DNA from: JAHJSA01 sp038204345
GTDB lineage: Bacteria > Actinomycetota > Thermoleophilia > RBG-16-64-13
DNA: 42,538 nucleotides
Direction: 5' to 3'
Assembly (NCBI GenBank): GCA_038204345.1
Contig: JBBRDB010000003.1
Span: forward strand, 1 to 42,538
Position numbers and translations under genes: made by a program. Numbering within the stretch: position 1 is the stretch's first letter; every line of letters starts with the position of its first letter. This document shows, piece after piece, positions 22,164 to 29,197 of the stretch. The notes beneath the pieces were generated by a model that did not search any database, had not been told where the DNA came from, and worked only from the letters and a program-made list of their open reading frames with translations.

Positions 22164-24782
22164 TCAGGCGCTCAGACTCGCGAGGAGACGCGAGCGCACG
22201 GCCTGCAGCCCCGCGGGCAGCCGGGCCGGGTCGCCGCCGCCGCCCCGACCCAGGGTAGCATTGCCGCCGCCCCCGCCGCCGATCTCGTTGGCCAGATCCT
22301 TGATGAGGTCCCCGGCATTCGCATCTTCGACGCCCTTGGTTACCGCGGCGGCAGCTATAACCTTGCCGTCCAAGACGCCGGCCAGAAGGACGACCGCGGG
22401 TGCGAGCCGGTCGCGAACTTGGTCGAGCAAGGCAAGCAGGTGATCGTTGTCTCTGGCATCGACCTGCGTGACCGCGACCTTCACGTCGCCGGCCGCGACT
22501 GCGCTCTCCAACACCGCCGACGCTAGGTCGGAGGCTTTCCCCGCGAGGAGCCCGCTGATCTCCTCCTTGAGCCTGGTCACCTGCTCCTGGAGTCTCTGCA
22601 TCGCCGTAAGCAGCGCGTCTTCTTGGACGGCTAACATACGGGCGGCGCTGGATACCGCTGAATCCCGGGCGCGGTAGTACTCGACCGCCCGGCGACCGGT
22701 CACGGCCTCTATGCGCCGCACGTTGGCGCCCACGCTCCCTTCGGAGAGGATCTTGAAGATGCCGATCTCACTCGTGGCCGCGACGTGGGTGCCTCCGCAG
22801 AGTTCCCGGCTGAAGTCGTCGACCTCCACCACCCGCACGAAATCCTCGTACTTCTCCCCGAACAACGCCGTCGCGCCCAGATCCCGCGCGTGTTCCAGAC
22901 TTGTTGTAAAGGTCCTCACTGGATGGTTCTCGACGATCTTGCGGTTTACGATCTCCTCCACCTCGGCAAGGCGGATGGGACCCAAGGGCTCATGGTAGGC
23001 GAAGTCGAACCGAAACTTGTCGGCCCGCACGGATGATCCGGCCTGCGTCACATCCTTGCCGAGGGTGGCGCGAAGGGCATAGTGGAGAAGGTGCGTTCCG
23101 GTGTGGTTGGCGGCTACGGAGTGGCGGTGCGCTGAGGATATGACCGCTTTGGCTCTGTCACCTATCTGAAGCGTGCCCTCCAACGTACGTCCCACGATCA
23201 CCTGGACGGCGCCGTGATGTTGCACGTCCCGCACCTCGGCGCGGCCGGTGTCGGTCTCGATCCAGCCTATGTCTGCCGCTTGACCCCCACCTTCCGCGTA
23301 AAAAGGGCTCTCGCGAAGGGTGAAGACCACATACCCGTCGTCGGCCTCTTCCAGCCCGTCGATGACTGTGAACACCTCGTCCTGCGAATACCCCACGAAT
23401 TCGGTGGGATGCTCTGATTCACGCGCCAAGCGGATGGCTGCCTCCTGCAAAGAATCGTGGTCCTTGCCGGTGGCGCGGGCGCGGGACCTCTGCTCCTCCA
23501 TGGCGGTGTCGAAACCCTGCGTGTCGAGCGAGAGACCCCTCTCTTCGACGATCTCCCGAGTGACCTCGACCGGGAAACCGAAGGTGTCGTGAAGAGCGAA
23601 AGCCGCCTTCCCGGGGAAGACCGCGGTACCGGCCTCCTGAGCCCGTCTGATCTCCTCGTCCAAGAGGACGAGTCCTTGGTCGAGCGTACGGTTGAAGCGC
23701 TCTTCTTCCGAATTGACGATACGCAAGATCGTCTCTCGCCGTTCGTGCAATTCAGGGTAGGCGTCGCCCAGGAGGTCGATGTTCCGTTCGGCAAAACGGC
23801 CCAGGAAGGGGGGCTTCATCTCCACGTCACGACTGAATCGGGCCGCCCGGCGGATGACCCTCCGCAGAACGTATCCCCTGCCTTCGTTACCCGGAAGAAC
23901 GCCGTCGGCGATCAGGAACGACATAGAGCGGGCGTGGTCTGCAAGCACCCGGAGGGCGATGTCGGCCCTGTCGGACTCTCCGTATCTCAGTCCGGAGATC
24001 TCCTCTCCCAGTTCTATGAGCGGATAGAAGGAGTCGGTCAGAAACACCGAATCGACGCCCTGCATGAGCGCAGCTATGCGCTCGAGACCCATGCCCGTGT
24101 CGATGTTCTTCGAAGGCAGCGGGGTGAGACGTCCTTGTTCGTCCATGTTGTACTGCATGAACACGAGGTTCCAGTATTCAAGGAACCTATCGCAATCGCA
24201 ACCCGGTTTGCAGTCGGGATCACCGCACCCCTTGTCCTCCCCGCGGTCATAGTAGAGCTCCGAGCACGGCCCGCACGGTCCGGTAGGTCCGGGCGGGCCC
24301 CAAAAATTCTCGCTGCGCGGAAGAGCGACCATGCGTTCGCGCGGGACGCCCACCTGCTCCCAGTGCCCCATGGCTTCCTCGTCGGGCTCGACCTGTGCGT
24401 CACCTTCGAACACCGAGACCCAGATCTTGTCCGGGTCGAGCCCGAGTCGCTGGGTGGAGAGTTCGTAACCGAACCGTATCGCGCCTTCCTTGAAGTAGTC
24501 CCCCACCGAAAAGTTGCCGAGCATCTCGAAGAACGTACAATGGCGGGCGGTGAAGCCGACCCGATCGATGTCAGTGGTGCGGAAACACTTCTGGACGCTC
24601 GTCATGCGAGTCGCCGGGGGTTCAGCCATACCCAAGAAGAACGGCTTGAACGGCTGCATGCCCGCCGTGGTGAGCAGCACCGACGGATCCCGGTAGGGCA
24701 CGAGCGAAGCGCTAGGCATCAGAAGGTGCCCGTTCTCCACGAAGTAATCCAAGAACAGTTTTCGAAGATCGACTGTCTTCAC
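22164..24782 (-). CDS. alaS: Alanyl-tRNA synthetase
   Basis: Charges tRNA-Ala. The 872-residue protein is full length. It has a class II catalytic core (LRKLFLDYFVENGHLLMPSASLVPYRDPSVLLTTAGMQPFKP), a tRNA-recognition domain, and an editing domain with HSVAANHTGTHLLHYALR and CGGTHV (zinc ligands). The C-Ala domain ends with a glycine-rich GGGGGGNATLGRGGGGDP region. GTG start (VKTVDLRKLF). The insertion GDPDCKPGCDCDRFLEYWNLVFMQY is also normal for bacterial AlaRS. Confidence 0.97.
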   Translation of the reverse strand: MKTVDLRKLFLDYFVENGHLLMPSASLVPYRDPSVLLTTAGMQPFKPFFLGMAEPPATRMTSVQKCFRTTDIDRVGFTARHCTFFEMLGNFSVGDYFKEGAIRFGYELSTQRLGLDPDKIWVSVFEGDAQVEPDEEAMGHWEQVGVPRERMVALPRSENFWGPPGPTGPCGPCSELYYDRGEDKGCGDPDCKPGCDCDRFLEYWNLVFMQYNMDEQGRLTPLPSKNIDTGMGLERIAALMQGVDSVFLTDSFYPLIELGEEISGLRYGESDRADIALRVLADHARSMSFLIADGVLPGNEGRGYVLRRVIRRAARFSRDVEMKPPFLGRFAERNIDLLGDAYPELHERRETILRIVNSEEERFNRTLDQGLVLLDEEIRRAQEAGTAVFPGKAAFALHDTFGFPVEVTREIVEERGLSLDTQGFDTAMEEQRSRARATGKDHDSLQEAAIRLARESEHPTEFVGYSQDEVFTVIDGLEEADDGYVVFTLRESPFYAEGGGQAADIGWIETDTGRAEVRDVQHHGAVQVIVGRTLEGTLQIGDRAKAVISSAHRHSVAANHTGTHLLHYALRATLGKDVTQAGSSVRADKFRFDFAYHEPLGPIRLAEVEEIVNRKIVENHPVRTFTTSLEHARDLGATALFGEKYEDFVRVVEVDDFSRELCGGTHVAATSEIGIFKILSEGSVGANVRRIEAVTGRRAVEYYRARDSAVSSAARMLAVQEDALLTAMQRLQEQVTRLKEEISGLLAGKASDLASAVLESAVAAGDVKVAVTQVDARDNDHLLALLDQVRDRLAPAVVLLAGVLDGKVIAAAAVTKGVEDANAGDLIKDLANEIGGGGGGNATLGRGGGGDPARLPAGLQAVRSRLLASLSA

Positions 24783-24836
24783 GCACGACCTCTTCCCGGT
24801 AAGGTGCTTCGGAGCCCCATCGGCTCCGGTCTACTG

Positions 24837-25661
24837 CTAATTCGTGGGGGAACCGTCTTCTCCCTGATCCTTCATCATCTGACGAAGCATGTCGATCGAC
24901 TTGCGGATCAGGCGGGAGACATGCATCTGGGATATCCCCACGCGGGCAGCGATCTGGGTCTGAGTCATCCCCTCGAAGAATCGCAGATGCAGTATGAGAC
25001 GCTCCCGCTCGTCGAGTTGGCTCATGACCGGCGCAAGGTAGCGCCGCTGCTCGACCAGTTCGTACTCCGGTTCTTCCCGCCCCAGGTAGTCGAGCAGTTC
25101 GAGTGAATCCTCGTCGTCCGACGCTCCGCTCGAGAACAGTGAAAGGGAGTTGTACGCGCGTCCGCTCTCGAGTGCTTCGAGCACTTCCTCCTCGGTGACC
25201 TTACAGGCGACGGCCAATTCGGAGATGGTGGGTGAGCGGTTCAGCTCCACCGTCAATTGCTCCATCACCTTGTTCAGGCGGATATTCAGGTCTTGCAGAG
25301 CTCTGGGCACCTTGACCGCCCAGCCCTTGTCTCGGAAGTATCGCTTTATCTCTCCGAGGATGGTGGGGGTGGCGTACGTAGACAGCTCTACGCCACGCTC
25401 GATATCGAACCGGTCGATAGCCTTGATGAGCCCGATGGACCCCACTTGGATGAGGTCTTCTACCGGCTGCCCCCTAGAGGCGAAGCGACGAGCGAGGCTT
25501 CTGACCAAGGGAAGGTAGCGCGTGATGAGTTCGTCTCGCGCCGCCGTGTCGGTCTCGCGGTGGACACGTCGCAGCAGCTCCTTCTCGGCGACCGTGCTGA
25601 TGGGCTCCGAGAAGAGCGCGGTACGGGCGTTACTATTCTTGACGGACCCGTCTTCGGACAT
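24837..25661 (-). CDS. sigF: SigB/SigF-family alternative sigma factor
   Basis: 274-residue group 3 sigma factor. Region 2 reads LVRSLARRFASRGQPVEDLIQVGSIGLIKAIDRFDIERGVELSTYATPTILGEIKRYFRDKGWAVKVPR, a hallmark of SigB/F/G. Region 3 is NRSPTISELAVACKVTEEEVLEAL. Region 4 is LDERERLILHLRFFEGMTQTQIAARVGISQMHVSRLIRKSIDML. It starts 4 nt after its presumed anti-sigma gene, the classic rsbW-sigB arrangement. Stress or developmental control is inferred. It differs from the pil-linked sigma factor at 14780-15658. Confidence 0.93.
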   Translation of the reverse strand: MSEDGSVKNSNARTALFSEPISTVAEKELLRRVHRETDTAARDELITRYLPLVRSLARRFASRGQPVEDLIQVGSIGLIKAIDRFDIERGVELSTYATPTILGEIKRYFRDKGWAVKVPRALQDLNIRLNKVMEQLTVELNRSPTISELAVACKVTEEEVLEALESGRAYNSLSLFSSGASDDEDSLELLDYLGREEPEYELVEQRRYLAPVMSQLDERERLILHLRFFEGMTQTQIAARVGISQMHVSRLIRKSIDMLRQMMKDQGEDGSPTN

Positions 25662-25665
25662 CCGA

Positions 25666-26070
25666 TTAGCCGGTCAGCTTTCGCAGCACGACCGCATATG
25701 ATCCATCTTCGAAGTCGTGCACAGTGTAGTCGTCGACCAACGAGCGGAGGATCAAACAGACATCCAGGCATCTGTCGGCGGCTCCCGCCGGCACCGCTCC
25801 CTGGACGAGCGTGTCTCGTAGGTCCTGCTGAGTGAGTGGGCTCAAGCGTATGTCCAGCCCTTCCTCTCGTAGCTCCACCGACATGGAGATCTCTCTCCCC
25901 CCCGGCTTCTCGTCCACCAGTACGCTGTCAACGGCGAGTTGGAGATCGTCCAGAGTCTCGAACGACAGGTTCCTGCGCAGAGCGATCCCCCCGAGGATCA
26001 TGCTGAAGAGGGGCAGGAGATCCGCGTCGTGCGGGATGGTCAGAGAGACTGTGTGAGTCGTCAAGCCCAT
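25666..26070 (-). CDS. Divergent RsbW/SpoIIAB-like anti-sigma factor (GHKL fold)
   Basis: 134-residue protein immediately upstream of sigF. The pattern TTHTVSLTIPHDADLLPLFSMILGGIA and the helix FETLDDLQLAVDSVLVDE resemble the RsbW/SpoIIAB histidine-kinase-like ATPase fold. However, the N-box is changed: the Glu/Asn pair that contacts Mg-ATP (E-x3-N in homologues) reads D48-x3-V52. The glycine-rich lid is also not visible in DRCLDVCLILRSLVDDYTV. It may bind the sigma factor but is a doubtful kinase. No anti-anti-sigma (STAS) gene is in the window. No clear ribosome site precedes the ATG. Confidence 0.7.
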   Translation of the reverse strand: MGLTTHTVSLTIPHDADLLPLFSMILGGIALRRNLSFETLDDLQLAVDSVLVDEKPGGREISMSVELREEGLDIRLSPLTQQDLRDTLVQGAVPAGAADRCLDVCLILRSLVDDYTVHDFEDGSYAVVLRKLTG

Positions 26071-26097
26071 ACGGCCGAAGGGTCTGGCCCTGTGGGC

Positions 26098-26346
26098 TCA
26101 GAGTTGCTCGCCGAGGCGCTTCTCGATCTCAGCCTGCTTCTGCGCGGCGGCGGTGCGGCCGGCATCGTAGGCCTCCCTACCACGAGCCAAGATTTCTTCC
26201 GCATAACGCTCAGCCTCGGCCGGCACTTCGTTCAGGGCCTCGGTGAAGCTCTTGCCCGTCTCGCGAGAGATCTTGTGGGCCAAGGCGGCTGCGGTCCCGA
26301 TGGTGGCGGCCACGCCGAGGGTGAGCCCGAAAGTGAATCTTCCCAT
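26098..26346 (-). CDS. Small YtxH-like membrane protein
   Basis: 82-residue protein with an N-terminal transmembrane segment (FGLTLGVAATIGTAAALA), then a charged alanine-rich amphipathic helix (about 30-82), the layout of YtxH/general-stress proteins. The ATG at 26346 has AAAGGA 6 nt upstream and shares one base with the DUF948 stop (TGATG). A GTG one codon earlier is possible. Position before an anti-sigma/sigF pair suits a stress-related role, but the function is unknown. Confidence 0.75.
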   Translation of the reverse strand: MGRFTFGLTLGVAATIGTAAALAHKISRETGKSFTEALNEVPAEAERYAEEILARGREAYDAGRTAAAQKQAEIEKRLGEQL

Positions 26347-26720
26347 CACTGTTCCTTTCGACGACCGGCTATGAAGGATGACAGCGCTTCGCTCACGCCC
26401 GCCGATACGCCGGCCATCTTCTTCACGGGCGACGATATCGCGCTCTGTACGGCAGACGTGGTGTTCTGTATCGCCCCGGTGACGTGCACCACCGACCCGG
26501 TGATCTCGTCGATCTTGCCCAGTTCAGAGTTGACCTCGTCCACCGTCGTCTGCAGACGGGACAGGATGGGGACGAATTCTTTCGTCATGTCCACCAACAG
26601 CGCGGCGATCTCTTTGAACACGGCGGCCAAGCGGATGAGCATGTATGTGAGGCCGACGGCGAACGCAAGGAAGAAAAGGCCGATGGCGATCTTCATGAAC
26701 GCTGCCGCATCCCACTCCAT
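26346..26720 (-). CDS. DUF948-family membrane protein
   Basis: 124-residue protein. One N-terminal transmembrane helix (IAIGLFFLAFAVGLTYMLIRLA) is followed by a long coiled-coil-like region (FKEIAALLVDMTKEFVPILSRLQTTVDEVNSELGKIDEITGSVVHVTGAIQNTT), as in the DUF948 family often found next to YtxH genes in Gram-positives. AGGGAG precedes the ATG. It is the first gene of a unit running DUF948-ytxH-antisigma-sigF. Molecular function is not known. Confidence 0.8.
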   Translation of the reverse strand: MEWDAAAFMKIAIGLFFLAFAVGLTYMLIRLAAVFKEIAALLVDMTKEFVPILSRLQTTVDEVNSELGKIDEITGSVVHVTGAIQNTTSAVQSAISSPVKKMAGVSAGVSEALSSFIAGRRKEQ

Positions 26721-26787
26721 TGACGCTCCCTTCTCCGCACCACTGTTCCAAGCTGAGGGTCATCATCCTGCGTACTGCGCAGCTACA

Positions 26788-26796
26788 ACTATAGCA
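26788..26796 (-). promoter_or_regulatory. Extended -10 promoter before DUF948
   Basis: TGCTATAGT on the minus strand (TATAGT with upstream TGC), in the 108-bp gap after mnmA. Predicted start near 26781, about 60 nt before the DUF948 ATG. The -35 region is not recognisable. Confidence 0.5.
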
Positions 26797-26828
26797 TAGG
26801 CCCCGTGGAGCCCGGTCTGGCGGCAGCT

Positions 26829-28331
26829 TCAGCCCTTACCTAAGGCTTGTCGTACGCCCACGCGGGCAGTCCGATGGATGGCTCCGGCGAGCACCACCCG
26901 ATCTCCTTCGAAGACCACCCCCGTCTGGCCCCTCGCCACCCCGGCGACCTCTGTCTTGAGCCGGAGATCGAGTCCCGAAGCGGTCTGCTCCAACCAAGCC
27001 GGGACCGTGAGTCCGCTCGAGCGCAACTGTGCAGTGAGGTCCCGTTCGTCCTTGACCGCCGAATGCCACACCACGTCGTTGAGTCCCACCTCATCCACGA
27101 GAAGCTCCTCCCTCGGCCCCACCACGACCGCGCCGTCGGCACGGATCTCGGATACGTACACGGGGTCGCCCATCGCCAGCCTCAGACCTCTCCGCTGGCC
27201 GACCGTGAAGCGGTAAGCCCCTTCATGCGTGCCGAGTTCTCTACCCCCGCGGTCGATGATCAGACCGCGCGCAACCCCCAGACGTTCGGTCAGGAACCGC
27301 CGATAGTCGTCATCGGGGATGAAACAGATCTCCTGACTCTCTTCTGCATCGTGGACCTCGAGGCCGGCCTCCTTGGCCAGGCCCCGTACGTGGGGCTTCG
27401 AGAGCTCGCCCAGGGGGAACTCGACCCGCTCCAGAAGTTCCGGGGCGACCCTGGCCAAGACGTACGCTTGGTCTTTCGCCGGGTCCGCGGCCCGATGCAG
27501 ACGCGGCGGCGTCCCGAGCAGCCGAGCGTAGTGGCCCGTGGCCACCCTCTCGATGCCGAGCCGGTCGGCAAGGTCCACCAGGGCCGAGAAGCGGAGCATG
27601 TAGTTGCAGGCCACACATGGATTGGGAGTGCGCGCGGCCGCATATTCCCTGACGAAGTCCTCCACCACGGTCCGATGGAAATCCTCGGTGAGATCGACGG
27701 TCACGTGCGGCATGCTCAGTGTGTGGGCCACTCGTCGGGCGCGCAGCACGGTCTCGGGACTGCAGCATCCGGAACCGACGGAACAGCTCGGGTCGCTCCA
27801 CAATCGGAAGGTGACGCCGACGGGCTGCAGACCCGCTTCCCTAAGCAACAGCGCCGCGACCGAGCTGTCGACCCCGCCGCTCATCGCCACCAGCACCGTC
27901 GCCCGCCTGCTGATGCCCGGACGAGACAGCGGCGCGGCCCTTCGCACCCAATCCTCGAGGGCGTTGTGCAGGGCGTCCGCTGCCACCTCGGAGCACGCCC
28001 GTTTGTGTTCGGGCAGCGCCAGTTCATCGGCGATGGACTCGTGGCTCAGGCGCGCCGCCTCCACAAGATCACAGCCAGGAAGTCGGGACACGATCTCGGC
28101 CGCCGTGGCGATCGTCGCCGGGCAGCCGAAGGCCTGAAAGCGCGCGTCCACGATCACTCCCGCATCCGCACGGATTTGGATACGCACGAGATCCCCGCAC
28201 GAATGAGCACCAGCTGTGCCCTCAGCGTCGGGGGCTTCCAGTCTTCCCGCACGCGATGCAGACTGAAGGTGGGCGAGGACGCGTGGAGAATACCGACGAG
28301 AGGAATTGGGCGAGTGTCGTGGCGAAGTCAT
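26829..28331 (-). CDS. mnmA: IscU-type Fe-S scaffold domain fused to tRNA 2-thiouridylase MnmA
   Basis: 500-residue fusion. Residues of about 13-128 match IscU/NifU-N, from RYSPRVLAHLQSASRAGRL onward, with cysteines C45 (SCGD), C70 (FGCPATIAT) and C113 (KRACSE), the three scaffold ligand positions. Residues of about 134-500 are MnmA: PP-loop SGGVDSS (141-147), catalytic C229 in PNPCVACN, and persulfide C326 in SQEICFIPD. MnmA puts sulfur on U34 of Lys, Glu and Gln tRNAs. The scaffold may deliver sulfur or a cluster directly to it. The His normally before the third scaffold cysteine is Ala. ATG start with GGGGGAG upstream. No cysteine desulfurase lies in the window. Confidence 0.92.
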   Translation of the reverse strand: MTSPRHSPNSSRRYSPRVLAHLQSASRAGRLEAPDAEGTAGAHSCGDLVRIQIRADAGVIVDARFQAFGCPATIATAAEIVSRLPGCDLVEAARLSHESIADELALPEHKRACSEVAADALHNALEDWVRRAAPLSRPGISRRATVLVAMSGGVDSSVAALLLREAGLQPVGVTFRLWSDPSCSVGSGCCSPETVLRARRVAHTLSMPHVTVDLTEDFHRTVVEDFVREYAAARTPNPCVACNYMLRFSALVDLADRLGIERVATGHYARLLGTPPRLHRAADPAKDQAYVLARVAPELLERVEFPLGELSKPHVRGLAKEAGLEVHDAEESQEICFIPDDDYRRFLTERLGVARGLIIDRGGRELGTHEGAYRFTVGQRRGLRLAMGDPVYVSEIRADGAVVVGPREELLVDEVGLNDVVWHSAVKDERDLTAQLRSSGLTVPAWLEQTASGLDLRLKTEVAGVARGQTGVVFEGDRVVLAGAIHRTARVGVRQALGKG

Positions 28332-28354
28332 CTCTCACACTCCCCCGAACGCGA

Positions 28355-28378
28355 CGGGCCGGCTCCGCAGCCGGCCCG
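28355..28378 (-). terminator. Hairpin between lipoprotein gene and mnmA
   Basis: CGGGCCGGCT and AGCCGGCCCG form a perfect 10-bp stem with a 4-nt loop, 32 nt after the lipoprotein stop and 24 bp before the mnmA start. No T-run follows on either strand. It may attenuate transcription or only stabilise RNA. Confidence 0.5.
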
Positions 28379-28409
28379 CGATCGGAACCTACGCCGCATC
28401 AGCGAGAGG

Positions 28410-28931
28410 CTAGCGGATATTGGCGACGTGTTGGTTGAGCGTGCCTTCGTCGGCGTAGCCACTCGTGACACCCTGTACGACCCCGTTAGAGTCGATGAAC
28501 GCCACTTGAGGCGGGTAATCCACCTGGAGTTGCACCGCGAGGTCGCCATAGGCGGCGGGAGTCTTGTAGTCGTATTTGTAGAACTCCACATCGGAGAATC
28601 GTACCGCCAGCTTGTCGAGCTCATCGAGGACCACGGAGTCGTCCGTGCCCCCGGTGACGAAGAAGGCCACCACCATAGGCATATGTTGTTCGAGGCCTGT
28701 GCGCACATCTTCCGGCGTGTCGTCGCTCGCGACGAATTCGGTCCCCACAAGGTCAGCGAAGGCCTTGCCCGGTAGGGTGGTCACGGTCGTGACGGGCGGT
28801 GGAGCGAGCGTGGTAGACGTCTCGTCTGCGGTGTTATCGCCTCCCCCGCATCCCGCGAACAACAGCGCCGCCGCGATCGAGGCGGTCAGGAATGAGACCT
28901 TGAGAGCCGCTGCCCTACGATGTCGCTGCAT
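28410..28931 (-). CDS. Secreted lipoprotein with thioredoxin-like fold lacking CxxC
   Basis: 173-residue protein. A basic n-region, a hydrophobic h-region (VSFLTASIAAALLF) and a lipobox AGC at about residues 26-28 predict lipidation. A Ser/Thr/Pro linker follows. The rest (MPMVVAFFVTGGTDDSVVLDELDKLAVRFSDVEFYKYDYKTPAAYGDLAVQLQVDYPPQVAFIDSNG) has the pattern of a thioredoxin domain, including the cis-Pro segment (YPPQVAFID), but TGGTDDS stands where CxxC should be, so it is not a redox catalyst. GGAGGG lies 5 nt before ATG 28931. An earlier ATG is less likely, because it would place charged residues before the signal. Confidence 0.75.
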   Translation of the reverse strand: MQRHRRAAALKVSFLTASIAAALLFAGCGGGDNTADETSTTLAPPPVTTVTTLPGKAFADLVGTEFVASDDTPEDVRTGLEQHMPMVVAFFVTGGTDDSVVLDELDKLAVRFSDVEFYKYDYKTPAAYGDLAVQLQVDYPPQVAFIDSNGVVQGVTSGYADEGTLNQHVANIR

Positions 28932-29101
28932 TGTGTCCCTCCGGGGAAAAGAAATGCTCCACCTTGCCGTGTCCACTTATCCCTTGAACCTGCGATAGCA
29001 GGTGGGTGACTGTCCCCGGTGAGCTTGGCTGACCGAGAGAACGCGCCTCCCAAGGAGAATGTGTTGGCTCAAGTTCGAGCAGATCACGCACAAGGTCGAG
29101 C
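28932..29101 (-). other. Long, structured 5' leader of the lipoprotein mRNA
   Basis: The best promoter places the RNA start near 29101, giving about 170 nt of leader. It contains a perfect hairpin ACCTGC-GATA-GCAGGT (28988-29003) and possible pairing of GCTCACC with GGTGGAGC around it. A CTCC stretch could pair with the ribosome site. I recognise no riboswitch class; control by RNA structure is only a possibility. Confidence 0.3.
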
Positions 29102-29107
29102 ACGTCA

Positions 29108-29136
29108 ACTGTACCACAGCCATATTTGTTCGACAA
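29108..29136 (-). promoter_or_regulatory. Promoter of the lipoprotein gene
   Basis: Minus-strand TTGTCG (29131-29136), a 17-nt spacer and TACAGT (29108-29113), 61 bp after the aspS stop. Good sigma-70-type match, giving a long leader. Confidence 0.55.
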
Positions 29137-29197
29137 AAGGTCCAGGGTCCCTGCCGGCGCGCACCGACTTCCGATGTGGATGGGGTGCGTCACCACC

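Noticed and set aside
23457..25106. A 549-codon plus-strand frame opposite alaS and sigF
   Set aside because: Spans two real genes and their gap; no protein-like features.
26847..28775. A 642-codon plus-strand frame opposite the IscU-MnmA fusion and lipoprotein gene
   Set aside because: Crosses a terminator-like hairpin and two supported genes; shows no domain.
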